A stretch of 64,000 bases of DNA, taken from NCBI RefSeq assembly GCF_014695585.1, contig NZ_JACJON010000040.1:124001-188000 (forward strand), read 5' to 3'. Shown here piece by piece: positions 43,485 through 52,515 of this stretch (its first letter is position 1; the number at the start of each line of letters is the position of its first letter). The position numbers and the translations under genes were made by a program. Origin of the DNA: Microcoleus sp. FACHB-831 (GTDB taxonomy: Bacteria; Cyanobacteriota; Cyanobacteriia; Cyanobacteriales; FACHB-T130). The notes beneath the pieces were generated by a model that was not told the origin of the DNA, searched no databases, and saw only the letters and a list, made by a program, of their open reading frames with translations.

Positions 43485-44144
43485 ATGGATACTGTCGCAA
43501 CCGTGAAACAGGAATGGCAGACGCAGGCGCTTGAAATTTTTATGCAGCTTGTAGGCGCTCCTGATGGAGACTTAGGAAAAGTCGGTCGTCTTTCCAATAC
43601 TATCAACGATGATTACAGCTTAAAACTAATGGTGGAGTTTCTCTCGCGCACTACGCAAGGAAGACGTGCATTTCAGGAGCGTCCGCGCCTGGGTAAAGTC
43701 GATCTGCAAGAACTACATCAGTTACCAGAAAATACGCTGGGATATGCTTACTCGCATCACATGATCGAGAACAATTTAACTCCATTCCAACTAGGTGAGA
43801 CTGAGGATGATTATTCCTTTTTGCTTGTGCATATAGTTGAAACCCATGACATCTGGCACGCAGTCACAGGTTGTGACACGAAAATAATAGGAGAGATCGA
43901 GCTACAGGCATTTTATGCTGCACAGCATTATGCTAGTCGTTTCTGGTTGGCACTGCTTGCTAAAAATTTGCTGAAAGCGGCGATCGATGATATTGAAGTC
44001 GGCGAACAGTATATGGATGCGCTGACTGGGGGCTGGTTGCGGGGAAAACAAGCGCGTCCCCTGTTTGGCATCGACTGGAAAGCCTTATGGGAAACGCCCC
44101 TGGAAAACCTGCGTACTGAGTTTAACCTCAATCGACCGATGTGA
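43485..44144 (+). CDS. Coq4 family protein
   Basis: A 219-residue Coq4 homologue. The family's metal/quinone-binding motif HDxxH-x11-E is exact: HDIWHAVTG with the glutamate eleven residues after the second His (GEIELQAF). The surrounding LVHIVETHDIWH, LGYAYSHHMIENNLTPF and the C-terminal GWLRGKQARPLFGIDWKALW are family-like. In eukaryotes Coq4 acts in ubiquinone synthesis; cyanobacteria make plastoquinone, so its role here is open. It has a clear AAAGGAACT ribosome-binding site and appears to be monocistronic. Confidence 0.85.
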   Translation: MDTVATVKQEWQTQALEIFMQLVGAPDGDLGKVGRLSNTINDDYSLKLMVEFLSRTTQGRRAFQERPRLGKVDLQELHQLPENTLGYAYSHHMIENNLTPFQLGETEDDYSFLLVHIVETHDIWHAVTGCDTKIIGEIELQAFYAAQHYASRFWLALLAKNLLKAAIDDIEVGEQYMDALTGGWLRGKQARPLFGIDWKALWETPLENLRTEFNLNRPM

Positions 44145-44667
44145 GAGGTTTAACTCCCTTATAGGTGCATTGGAAGGGCTTAGACTAGCAATTTTAAAAC
44201 CTGCACAGTTTATGCTGTATTCCTCCAGTATTACCCCGCAGAGGTGGGCAAATCATAATTTGTCTTGTTAGTTTTAGGCGTTAATTAATTATGTTGTTGT
44301 ATTTTGTGTATGCAAGATTAATATAAATTTATCTATATAAAAGTAAGTAGGGTGGAAAACCAAATATTGCAAAAAATAGCACAAGTAGGGCTTCTTATGT
44401 TTACGCTTTAAAAAAACTAGGCGCGATCGCACCTATGCACAATCGTCAAATTTAAACTAGGCGGGTGAAAATCGGGCATTAGCGAGATGTTTATAAACTT
44501 GTAATTACTATCGCAGGCGGGTTTAACAAGGCCCGATATATCAGAAAAAGATTATCTCAAGATTGTCTGGATATTAAAATTTGCTTATTACTTAGAAGAA
44601 ACCTGCCTTGATGCGATAGAAGCGGCTATTAAGTAGGAAAAAGTATTCTTATCTTGAAATTAAAGGT
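44145..44667. other. Intergenic region after the Coq4 gene
   Basis: AT-rich sequence with one HIP1 site and no coding-quality open frame, hairpin terminator or recognisable RNA. Confidence 0.55.
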
Positions 44668-44886
44668 CTATAAGACGGCAGAAATTTCATCTACCATCTT
44701 GAGCCTTCCTCTACGCACAGCATGAAGTAGACGGTCGATTGAGAATGCTTCTTCTGGGCTGAGTGAATCCTGTAACAGTGCAGCCAACAGCCCATAACGG
44801 TCAGCTAGGGTAATGCATCTAGTGTAGGCGACAGAGGCAAATAGTTCGGCGATCGCAGCTTGCAGTAGGCAGATTTGAACTTGCAT
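44668..44886 (-). CDS. Small conserved-looking protein of unknown function
   Basis: A 72-residue protein, mostly helical and Leu/Ala-rich: MQVQICLLQAAIAELFASVA, then YTRCITLADRYGLLAALLQD, SLSPEEAFSIDRLLHAVRRG, RLKMVDEISAVL. Charge and codon pattern look coding, and it resembles short proteins found in other cyanobacteria that I cannot name. The ATG at 44886 stands downstream of AGGTATTAATC, a fair ribosome-binding site. It is isolated between two long gaps. Confidence 0.5.
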   Translation of the reverse strand: MQVQICLLQAAIAELFASVAYTRCITLADRYGLLAALLQDSLSPEEAFSIDRLLHAVRRGRLKMVDEISAVL

Positions 44887-45195
44887 GATTAATACCTGAA
44901 CTCGATACTTCTAATATGAATCATTTAGCTTTTGTACATTGCGATCGCACCATTGGATGTTAAGTGATAATAGTTGATATTACTTGCGATCGCAGGCATA
45001 GTTAAATGTGATCCTATGCTTCCAAATTCGCGATCTCGATCACAACAACAGCCAGCTAGCATACAATTGTAGTAACGCAAAAAATCTGGCCGATTAACTT
45101 CAAAGAAGCATTATCAAAGGCGGCGTATCCTACTCCTCGCGATCGCCCGTGCCAGGAAGCCAAACACATATAATCTCAATTAAGGGGATCTAACT
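44887..45195. other. Intergenic region upstream of the cupin gene
   Basis: Several HIP1 sites and no gene. The two flanking genes are divergent, so promoters for both are expected here. Confidence 0.5.
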
Positions 45196-45591
45196 ATGAG
45201 CCAAGATCGCAATAATAACTATCAGTCCGATGCATCCGAAGCTGTGACTGAGGATGGAGAACCTTTGCGGATACGACCTTGGGGCAAAGTAACACTTTTA
45301 GAAGAAAGCCCGCGTTACAGGATTAATCGCATAGAGGTCAACCCAGGCCATCACATCAGCACCCAAATGCATTATCATCGCAGCGAACACTGGATTGTAG
45401 TCGCGGGCACAGCTAAGGTCATTTGTGATGGAAAGGAGACAACATTGATCCCAAAACAGTCAACCTACGTTCCAATGAACACCCCTCATAGGGTAGAAAA
45501 TCCAGGCGTAATTCCTCTAGTGATGATTGAAGTACAAAATGGGGAGTACCTTGGGGAGGATGACATTATCCGTTTCCCACACGATTCGTAA
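45196..45591 (+). CDS. Cupin-domain protein (mannose-6-phosphate isomerase type II-like)
   Basis: A 131-residue single-cupin protein like the C-terminal domain of bifunctional mannose-1-phosphate guanylyltransferase/mannose-6-phosphate isomerase. The RPWGKVTLLEESPRYRINRI start and the metal box HYHRSEHWIVVAGTA are diagnostic. The second cupin motif is YVPMNTPHRVENPG. It interconverts mannose-6-P and fructose-6-P in the family; whether the isolated domain is active is uncertain. The GGGGATCT ribosome-binding region and ATG at 45196 are plausible. It is a single gene. Confidence 0.85.
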   Translation: MSQDRNNNYQSDASEAVTEDGEPLRIRPWGKVTLLEESPRYRINRIEVNPGHHISTQMHYHRSEHWIVVAGTAKVICDGKETTLIPKQSTYVPMNTPHRVENPGVIPLVMIEVQNGEYLGEDDIIRFPHDS

Positions 45592-45899
45592 CACTTAATA
45601 TCGCCTCATTTGGGCTTTATATCGCGCCTACGACGAGTCTGGCGACAAACGTCAGCGATCGCGATCGCTATAAAAACTAATAGCGATCGCACTATAGTGA
45701 CTATTTTTTTTTATTAAATAAATACAAGCAGCACATCTTAAAAATAGCTTTCAACGCTTGTAAAGCAGAATTTTTTTACCCCTGCTAGGGCTGCTAGCTT
45801 CAGCAAATTGGCTGATGAATAGTTAGCGAATTGGCGGTGGAAGCTGCTGGCTGGTGTAACAGACAATCATTAACATCTAAACAGGAATTTATCCGAAAG
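45592..45899. other. Intergenic region between cupin and DUF4388 genes
   Basis: It holds three HIP1 sites and a CACTATAGTG palindrome within an AATAG...CTATT context followed by a nine-T run (about 45675-45712), a possible terminator of the cupin gene. No gene was found. Confidence 0.45.
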
Positions 45900-46748
45900 A
45901 TGGTACTCACAGGTTGTTTGACAGAACTATCATTACCAGAAATTTTTTGGTTATTAGAGCAAGGAAGACAAACCGGATTGCTCACCCTTAGCACTACGCA
46001 AAAACCTGATACCGATAAGGAAAAGTTTCACTACATCTGGCTGCATCAGGGTCGTATTGTGGCGGCTTCCAACAATCTAGAGTGCCAAGGATTGCTATCA
46101 GAGATTGGCCAAAAGGGATGGGCGAGTAAGGAAGTTGCAGATCAAATATGTCAGTTGTGTCCAAGCAATACGCCCATAGGTGATTATCTGAGAGTTGAAG
46201 GAGTGCTGAATAGCTTGCAGTTGCAACAGTTGTTTGCACAACAAGTAAAGCAGCCAGTATATGCCTTGTTTGAACTCGCCAACGCCTCATTTAAATTTGA
46301 GCCTAAAGCAGCCTTACCCTGGGCAGAAATGACGGGTTTGAGCATAAGTACTGTTGAGGTGACACTACAGGGTTTACGGGCGCTTACCGACTGGAGCCAC
46401 CTAAAACACAAGTTTTCTGACCTTAATTCTGCCTTGTTGACCAGCCGTAGCAAACCCTCATATTTACAGTTTGAACCCTTGGAGTGGCGAGTTTGGGAAT
46501 TTGCAGACGGGACGGTTGACTTGGAGGCGATCGCCCGCGCACTAGGACTCCCCTCACAAAAAGTCCAGCAGATTGCTTTCCGACTCATTGTTGTAGGTTT
46601 GGCAAAAGAAGTAGAACAAGATATCGTGCCACGAAAACCCCAACCAGCCGAAAAGCAAAATCTGCGCTCCACAGAATCTGCCAAAAATCCTAAACATAGT
46701 TCGGCTTTTGTGCAAAACCTAATTACTATCTTGCGACAACAAGCCTAA
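45900..46748 (+). CDS. DUF4388-domain protein (PatA-like N-terminal domain)
   Basis: A 282-residue protein starting MVLTGCLTELSLPEIFWLLE, followed by QGRQTGLLTLST and YIWLHQGRIVAASN: the DUF4388 fold found at the N-terminus of PatA-type response regulators. Residues 65-160 may be a second related unit (IGDYLRVEGVLNSLQLQQLF). The C-terminal part (WEFADGTVDLEAIARALGLP, VQQIAFRLIVVGLAKEVEQ) looks like a winged helix. No receiver domain is present. Such proteins act in signalling, motility or cell patterning. I chose the ATG at 45900; the frame opens 23 codons earlier at a non-conserved start. Confidence 0.8.
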   Translation: MVLTGCLTELSLPEIFWLLEQGRQTGLLTLSTTQKPDTDKEKFHYIWLHQGRIVAASNNLECQGLLSEIGQKGWASKEVADQICQLCPSNTPIGDYLRVEGVLNSLQLQQLFAQQVKQPVYALFELANASFKFEPKAALPWAEMTGLSISTVEVTLQGLRALTDWSHLKHKFSDLNSALLTSRSKPSYLQFEPLEWRVWEFADGTVDLEAIARALGLPSQKVQQIAFRLIVVGLAKEVEQDIVPRKPQPAEKQNLRSTESAKNPKHSSAFVQNLITILRQQA

Positions 46749-46787
46749 CATTTAAAAATGTGGAAAAGCTATGGCTGCAAACTCAAA

Positions 46788-47138
46788 TCAATGGTTTTCA
46801 CCCAGTAGTGATTCCCACGCAGATCTTAAGGAGTTGATGTCCGCAACTCTGGCAACTAATATAGTATCGTTCCCAGCATCTTGTAGTCGATCTTTCCAAT
46901 AGCGGATGTTATCCGAGTTATTCATCCAGAAGTCAACAACAGTAGATACAACTTGGTCTAAATCCCATCCTCCTTTGGGGGGAACCGTGTCAATAGATTC
47001 AAGGAAGGCATCAAGGGTACACTTATAAGCTCCCAAGTATTCCACGCCAGTATACGCTCTTTGCTGGATAATTTCCTGCTGATGATTAAAGAAAGATAAA
47101 ATTGGAGATACACATAGAATAGAAAAGGTGTATTTCAT
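46788..47138 (-). CDS. Small protein of unknown function with N-terminal hydrophobic segment
   Basis: A 116-residue protein. Residues 1-20 (MKYTFSILCVSPILSFFNHQ) are moderately hydrophobic; the rest is soluble and helical, with YTGVEYLGAYKCTLDAFLES and VVDFWMNNSDNIRYWKDRLQ. No family was recognised. A GGAGG ribosome-binding site lies six bases before the ATG at 47138, which supports translation. It is convergent with the DUF4388 gene, 40 bp apart. Confidence 0.55.
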   Translation of the reverse strand: MKYTFSILCVSPILSFFNHQQEIIQQRAYTGVEYLGAYKCTLDAFLESIDTVPPKGGWDLDQVVSTVVDFWMNNSDNIRYWKDRLQDAGNDTILVARVADINSLRSAWESLLGENH

Positions 47139-47329
47139 ACGCATCCTCCACGATCGTTGGCTGTATTTTAGTGATTAATAGCAAGTTTTAGAAAATAGTA
47201 TGGTCACATTAGTTACATCCATGACATCCTACTAAAGTCAAATTTTAAAATATTCCCTTCGCAGTAGGATGGTCAAAGAAACTTAAGGCTTGAAAGTTTC
47301 TGATAGCGCAGCGGCTGCAAAGAAATTTG

Positions 47330-48259
47330 ATGTTATTGTTAACAAACTTATTAGACTTCTGGATTACAAATTTTAAAGGGGAGCTGGCGGCTGTGAGTGC
47401 CGCCTTTTTGTGGGCAATGGGTGCTGTGGTATGGTCGAGGGTAGGTCAGCGCATCCCGCCTCTAGAGCTGAATTTGATTAAGGGGGGAATAGCGATCGCC
47501 CTACTCATTCTCACCCTGCTTTTGCAAGGTCAGCTTTTGCCTGATATCAACCCAACTGCACTCTTGTTGTTGATGCTTAGTGGAGTTGTTGGCATTGGTT
47601 TTGGAGATACCGCTTATTTTTCAGCTCTTAATTGCTTAGGTGCGCGGAAGACTTTGCTGATAGAAACTCTCGCTCCACCTCTAACAGCAGTGCTAGCATT
47701 AATATTCTTACAAGAACAACTAACCTCTGGCGCTTGGTGCGGCATATTGTTAACCATTTTGGGCGTCGCTTGGGTAATAACAGAACGCACCCCAGGCTCA
47801 ACTGGAGATACAACGCACCAACTGCGAGGAATCGGGTGGGCGCTACTAGCAGCGGCAGGACAAGCAATTGGTGCAGTGCTATCTCGTGCGGCGCTTACTC
47901 AGTCGAGTATAAGTTCTTTGTGGAGTACCTTAGTGCGCCTGTCAGCGGGAGAGGTAATATTGTTGTTGTTGATTTTGCTGGGACGGCGGCAAGTTAGCAA
48001 CTTGCTCAAGCCTTTGCAGTCTTGGAAGTTATTAGGAGCGATCGCTATAACAGCCTTTGCTAGTACCTATCTGGGCATTTGGTTGCAACAAACTTCACTT
48101 AAATTCGCGCCTGCGGGGATTGCTCAAACTTTAAGTGCTACCAGCCCTTTGTTTGTGTTGCCAATTGCACTCTGGATGGGTGAAAAGATCGGTTTTAGGG
48201 CTATTTTGGGCGTTTTTGTGACGTTGGGTGGGGTGGCGCTGTTGTTTAGCTGGCGTTAA
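47330..48259 (+). CDS. EamA/DMT family transporter
   Basis: About 309 residues with ten hydrophobic helices in two EamA repeats (roughly 12-147 and 167-309). The repeat starts are visible as GELAAVSAAFLWAMGAVVWS and LRGIGWALLAAAGQAIGAVL; repeat ends have PLTAVLALIFLQEQLTSG and PLFVLPIALWMGEKIGFRA, the hallmark of drug/metabolite exporters. It probably exports amino acids or other metabolites across the plasma membrane. The ATG at 47330 directly follows a TTG that could also serve. Confidence 0.88.
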   Translation: MLLLTNLLDFWITNFKGELAAVSAAFLWAMGAVVWSRVGQRIPPLELNLIKGGIAIALLILTLLLQGQLLPDINPTALLLLMLSGVVGIGFGDTAYFSALNCLGARKTLLIETLAPPLTAVLALIFLQEQLTSGAWCGILLTILGVAWVITERTPGSTGDTTHQLRGIGWALLAAAGQAIGAVLSRAALTQSSISSLWSTLVRLSAGEVILLLLILLGRRQVSNLLKPLQSWKLLGAIAITAFASTYLGIWLQQTSLKFAPAGIAQTLSATSPLFVLPIALWMGEKIGFRAILGVFVTLGGVALLFSWR

Positions 48260-48438
48260 AGTGCAAGCTTTGAGGTAGCGCGCGATCGCAACTTTCTTGA
48301 GATAGCATTGCTGAAGCGATACAGTACATCCCCGCTAATTGCACAAGTAGATTAGCTACTTGTTGCAATCAATAGCCTTTACATCTAAAACAGATTATAA
48401 TAGTCTTTTTCTAAAAAGCGTGGGTGAATAAGATTAAA

Positions 48439-49104
48439 ATGATTAAAAAAATAAAAGCCCAATATCCTTTGACAACCTATATCCTACTAATTGCATCTTT
48501 AACAGGTTGTGCAAATAATGGTACGCCAAACAGCAACGGGAAACCAGAGCCAAGGGCAATGGATCAAATGTCGGCTCAATCATCAAATGAGCCTCTTTAC
48601 CAAGAATCCTCTGTCAGTTCTTCAAATAATCCAATAGACGTAAAAATAAACTTTAATGGAGAGGCAATAAATTCAAAACAAATATATGTAAAGGGTTGGA
48701 CAAATCTTCCTGCTGGGTTTATTTTCACAGTAGGCGCGTGCAGATATGTTATTAGCGCATCTCAAAAAAGAACTTGTCTGCCAACAGCCAATCCAAAAAC
48801 CCAGGATGTAATAGTAACCGAAGGCACATTTGAAGCAACTTTTTCAGTTCCTCCAAAAGAAAAAGTTAAGAAAGCTTGGAATAATTTACCCAAAACAAGC
48901 AATAGCTTCCAAGACAAAGAAGCAATACCTGAAGACTTTGTTACTCTCGAAGTTATTGGTAATCCAGCAAAACAGAAAGGTGAAATTTTAAAAGTAATAG
49001 GGGGCGAAACAGGAATTAATTTAGAAGGCCCACTTTCAAAAACTGTAGAAACTGCTAATCCAAAGATTAGAATAGTTGAAAATCAAGCTAAACTCAAGAT
49101 GTAG
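48439..49104 (+). CDS. Putative lipoprotein of unknown function
   Basis: A 221-residue protein with a basic N-terminus, a hydrophobic stretch LTTYILLIASLTGC that ends in a lipobox (LTGC), and a Ser/Asn-rich linker (about 25-65). A globular part follows, containing two more cysteines (GACRYVI, KRTCLPTAN) and PKEKVKKAWNNLPKTSNSFQ. I recognise no family. Lys- and Asn-rich codon use makes it more AT-rich than its neighbours. A GTG five codons upstream (48424) is an alternative start. Confidence 0.6.
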   Translation: MIKKIKAQYPLTTYILLIASLTGCANNGTPNSNGKPEPRAMDQMSAQSSNEPLYQESSVSSSNNPIDVKINFNGEAINSKQIYVKGWTNLPAGFIFTVGACRYVISASQKRTCLPTANPKTQDVIVTEGTFEATFSVPPKEKVKKAWNNLPKTSNSFQDKEAIPEDFVTLEVIGNPAKQKGEILKVIGGETGINLEGPLSKTVETANPKIRIVENQAKLKM

Positions 49105-49291
49105 CCGGGAAGTAGGGCAAAGAAAGTATTTATAGCGATTTTCAAGCAGGGCGCAAAATTTTGCACCCTTAGCGATCGCTCGTAGGAATGAAAGCGATAA
49201 CCGCTCAGAGCTGTTCAAGAGATAGGAGTTCGGGGCAAGGTTAAGCGAGAAGTATTTAATAATAAGCGTTATGCTCTCGCTATGTCTTCCT

Positions 49292-50209
49292 CTAAACTGC
49301 CGTTTTAAGATTGAATTGGGTTGCAGATTTGAGAGTATCTAGAAAGGCAAATACTGCTGGCGTCTGAAGTGCATTTGCCAGAACAGCTACGCCGATTAAT
49401 CTGTGCAAAGGAACTGGTAAACTGCATATATGCACGCCTTTCGGTACTGGTTCCGCAGCCAAACGAGGTAGAATTGCAGCACCCAAATTTTGTAGAACCA
49501 TGCTGACTATAGTAGAGTCTTCGTTCATCTCGTAAGTAACGTTTAGGGGGATACCGGAAGCGAGAAAGTGGTTGCGGATAAGAATATGGCAGGCATTATG
49601 TACAGACGGACAAATCAATGGATAGCTAGCTAATTGTTCCCAACTAATTTGAGCAATTCTTAATTTAGAAGTTGGTGGTAGCAAAACAACATATTCATCC
49701 CGCAGAATTTCCCAAGTTGCAAACTCATTGCCAGTGGGTAGATAGGTGAAACCGATATCAGCATGACCTTCGCGCAAAGCTTGTTCTATACCTACATAAT
49801 CGTAATGTTCGGCAATAGTGACAGCAATTTCTGGGAAGCGGCTGCGAAACTGCGCGATCGCCGATGGAAGCAAATGAGTCGCCACGCTGCGAAAACAGGC
49901 AATTCGCACCATCCCCCCATGCAACCCTTTTTCTAAGTCCGCTTCCTTGTGCATTGCCTCCAGCAGCTCCAGCACTTGCCGCGCATGAGCAATTACTCGC
50001 TCCCCAACTGGGGTGAGATTTGCCCCGTGACGCCCGCGCGAGAGCAACACGACTCCCAACTCTTCTTCAAGACTAGCGATCGCGTGGCTCACTGCTGACT
50101 GAGAAAGCTGTAAGCGCAACGCCGCCTCGCTGAAGTTGCTGTACTCTGCTACCGCAACTAATGCACGAAGTTGGGAGAGCTTGATCCTGCTGTCATTGAT
50201 GCCATTCAT
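49292..50209 (-). CDS. LysR family transcriptional regulator
   Basis: A 305-residue LysR-type regulator. The N-terminal winged HTH is at about 8-66 (LSQLRALVAVAEYSNFSEAA, LRLQLSQSAVSHAIASLEEE). The substrate-binding domain follows (RIACFRSVATHLLPSAIAQF and EGHADIGFTYLPTG). LysR proteins often control a divergent gene; here the divergent neighbour is the small protein at 50609, across a 400-bp gap. The inducer is unknown. Confidence 0.92.
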   Translation of the reverse strand: MNGINDSRIKLSQLRALVAVAEYSNFSEAALRLQLSQSAVSHAIASLEEELGVVLLSRGRHGANLTPVGERVIAHARQVLELLEAMHKEADLEKGLHGGMVRIACFRSVATHLLPSAIAQFRSRFPEIAVTIAEHYDYVGIEQALREGHADIGFTYLPTGNEFATWEILRDEYVVLLPPTSKLRIAQISWEQLASYPLICPSVHNACHILIRNHFLASGIPLNVTYEMNEDSTIVSMVLQNLGAAILPRLAAEPVPKGVHICSLPVPLHRLIGVAVLANALQTPAVFAFLDTLKSATQFNLKTAV

Positions 50210-50608
50210 AGACGTTATGCAAGCAATATGTGAATTATGGCAAAAGCGGTCAGATGTTTTTCATCATCTATCTATCGATTTTATTCATATAACCTATGCA
50301 AATAATGCTTTGTTTATCAAATTATTAAAGGTTAGATTGAATTCGTAAGCAAGATTAGGTGTTGCGAGCTAGAAGTTTTAGGACGAGCGATCGCTATTTT
50401 CACTGCTATTATTTGCCTGCACATCACCCAATCGGGTGAGTCAATTGGAGGAAGTGAAATCACAATAGCTATCTTAGTGTAAAAGTGTAGCATTCACAAC
50501 TTATAAGCGATCGCAAGAGTCAAAAACCTTACGATCGTTAGGTCGCTAAACAAAGTCTATGAAGCGCAACTTGAACTTAATTCACCGCCAATTAGGAGGA
50601 ATTTTTCT
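50210..50608. other. Intergenic region between LysR and the divergent small gene
   Basis: Two HIP1 sites and AT-rich sequence near 50280-50330 that could hold promoters. There is a strong AGGAGG ribosome-binding site before 50609. No RNA or gene was recognised. Confidence 0.5.
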
Positions 50609-50890
50609 ATGGAACGTGCAAACTCTTTTGATATAGAAAGGCTAGAAGGGCTTTACGCTCGCAAAGAGCAAAAGTTGAGCCAAACATCAAATTTTAAGTT
50701 AACAGTAAATAAAGTTTGGCAGTATTTAATTGACATTTTCACTAAAGAGCCTGAGCTAAAAATTTGGCAGCGCTCCGACCGCAAGGGCAATATCTGGTGG
50801 GATGTTTACGATCCTGCTACTGGTCGCTCTGGAACTTTTGGTTCTGAAACTGATATGCTGTCCTGGATTGAATCGCGTTACTACCGATAA
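50609..50890 (+). CDS. Small conserved cyanobacterial protein
   Basis: A 93-residue soluble protein with AGGAGG placed correctly for its ATG and a strong terminator 35 bp after its stop. The C-terminal half (ELKIWQRSDRKGNIWWDVYD, PATGRSGTFGSETDMLSWIE) is Trp-rich and looks like a small beta-rich domain. I recall similar short proteins in other cyanobacteria, without a known function. Confidence 0.7.
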   Translation: MERANSFDIERLEGLYARKEQKLSQTSNFKLTVNKVWQYLIDIFTKEPELKIWQRSDRKGNIWWDVYDPATGRSGTFGSETDMLSWIESRYYR

Positions 50891-50925
50891 TTCAAGTGGC
50901 ACAAACCAATAATTCCAAGCAGCTA

Positions 50926-50965
50926 AAAAAAGACGCGATCGCCAATGAGCGATCGCGTCTTTTTT
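50926..50965 (+). terminator. Rho-independent terminator with a HIP1-containing stem
   Basis: Eleven-base GC-rich arms (GACGCGATCGC at 50932-50942 and its complement at 50949-50959) flanked by A6 and T6, with loop CAATGA. It ends the small gene at 50609-50890. Confidence 0.9.
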
Positions 50966-51244
50966 AAACCTCTAAAATTTAAAATAATTAGATGATTTTC
51001 TATAATTGATTAACCTATTATCTGAAGTTAGGAGAGACTGCCTATTTATCTGTTTATTTAGAAAACTGCAAGACAGATTTTAAAAAATAATATTAACTTA
51101 AATCAAGTAAAGAATATCAATTAAAGGTAGCGCGGCATTGCCCACCAAAACTGCTGGTAGCTAGAACAAACGCGATCGCACTCTTCCTTAAGGAAAGAAT
51201 TAAGTTGCGATCGCTATGCGCTTAAATTTCGCAGGAAAACTGCA
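50966..51244. other. Intergenic sequence before the O-methyltransferase 3' end
   Basis: AT-rich, with two HIP1-type sites. No gene or strong hairpin was seen beyond the terminator at its left edge. Confidence 0.5.
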
Positions 51245-51910
51245 CTAACGTCGCTTCAGTGCTAGCGTCAATCCATCTGCAATTGGCACTAAACTCAGCG
51301 TTACTCGTTCGTCCTGGTGCAATTTGTTATTGAGATTTCGGATAGACTGGGTGCTTTTGTCTCGATCTTGAGAATCTGCAACTCTTCCAGACCACAATAC
51401 ATTATCAATTGCAATCAAACCGCCGGGACGAACTAACTGGAGCGATCGCTCATAATATCCCTCATAATTATTTTTATCGGCATCGATGAAGGCAAAATCA
51501 AACGTTCCTGCTTGTCCCTCTGCCAACAATTGATCTAAAGTATCTATTGCTGGTGCTAGCCGCAGATCGATCTTGTCCGCGACCCCAGCCGCTTGCCAAT
51601 AGCGACGCGCCACAGACGTGTATTCCTCACTGACATCGCAAGCAATAATCTTACCTTCTGGAGGTAGAGCCAGAGCCACGCTGAGCGAGCTATAACCAGT
51701 AAAGACGCCCACTTCGAGAGTTGTTGTGGCTCCCATCAGTTGGACTAGCAACGCCATAAATTGCCCTTGTTCCGGCGCAATCTGCATCATCGCGTTGGGA
51801 AGATTGGCGGTTTCTTGTCGTAGCTGTCGCAGAATCTCTGGCTCTCGCAAGGAAGCGGATAATAGGTAATCATAGAGCTGGTTGTCGAGGCCAATGGTTT
51901 GTTTTGACAT
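51245..51910 (-). CDS. SAM-dependent O-methyltransferase (class I, caffeoyl-CoA type)
   Basis: A 221-residue methyltransferase of the cation-dependent O-methyltransferase family. Motif I is LEVGVFTGYSSLSVALALP (about 76-94); later motifs are IIACDVSEEYTSVARRYWQA and FDFAFIDADKNNYEGYYE (the metal-binding D region), followed by GGLIAIDNVLWSGRVAD. Such enzymes methylate catechol-type hydroxyls on small molecules. The substrate is unknown. It is divergent from the 51985 gene, 74 bp apart. Confidence 0.9.
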   Translation of the reverse strand: MSKQTIGLDNQLYDYLLSASLREPEILRQLRQETANLPNAMMQIAPEQGQFMALLVQLMGATTTLEVGVFTGYSSLSVALALPPEGKIIACDVSEEYTSVARRYWQAAGVADKIDLRLAPAIDTLDQLLAEGQAGTFDFAFIDADKNNYEGYYERSLQLVRPGGLIAIDNVLWSGRVADSQDRDKSTQSIRNLNNKLHQDERVTLSLVPIADGLTLALKRR

Positions 51911-51984
51911 AATGGTTTATAAATCTTAGATGCTCACAGCCTATAATATCGCTTTTAGACAGAGGCAAAAGGGAAGGAAATTCT

Positions 51985-52404
51985 ATGGTGCGATTTATTT
52001 TAGTAGCTGTAATGCTGGGACTACTCGCCGCTTTTGTGGGAGATATTTGGCCGACCGGACTGATGCCAAGTGGTAAACTGGTGAGATCGGCGATCGCTAT
52101 CCAAGTGGGCCAAACTCAACAGCAGCTAGCTGAACAATTGAATAATTCTTCCCCCAAGCTGGCGATCGAACATTTGCGAATTAACCAGCAAGAACCGCTG
52201 AAAATTCACAACTTACTCACCTACCACGTCCGGGGAACCTACGATTTGACTATTCAGCAGCAAGACAATCGGGTAACTGAACAAAAAAAACCTTTTGATG
52301 TCTACTTGCAACGTCAGATAGAGGGTAAAACTTGGCGTCTGCTTCTTCCCCAATCTACGGAAAAAAATGCTAAACCCACTTGGTTGACTTACTTGGTGCG
52401 TTAA
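51985..52404 (+). CDS. Conserved cyanobacterial protein with N-terminal membrane segment
   Basis: A 139-residue protein with an N-terminal hydrophobic helix (MVRFILVAVMLGLLAAFVGD) and a soluble part of mixed strands: KLAIEHLRINQQEPLKIHNL, LTYHVRGTYDLTIQQQDNRV, DVYLQRQIEGKTWRLL. It is probably anchored with the bulk outside the cytoplasm. No family name is known to me. It is followed after 111 bp by another membrane protein gene on the same strand. Confidence 0.6.
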   Translation: MVRFILVAVMLGLLAAFVGDIWPTGLMPSGKLVRSAIAIQVGQTQQQLAEQLNNSSPKLAIEHLRINQQEPLKIHNLLTYHVRGTYDLTIQQQDNRVTEQKKPFDVYLQRQIEGKTWRLLLPQSTEKNAKPTWLTYLVR

Positions 52405-52515
52405 AAAACTAAAAAATAGCAGTGTGAAACTCTAATAACTATCACAAGCTGTGGCGCGATCGCTGTTATGCCCAGTCAGGATTAAAACACTTCCTTCAAA
52501 CAACAGTTTACAGCT

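Noticed and set aside
46184..46684. 166-codon frame antisense to the DUF4388 gene
   Set aside because: Shadow frame, rich in Ser and Cys, with no family resemblance.
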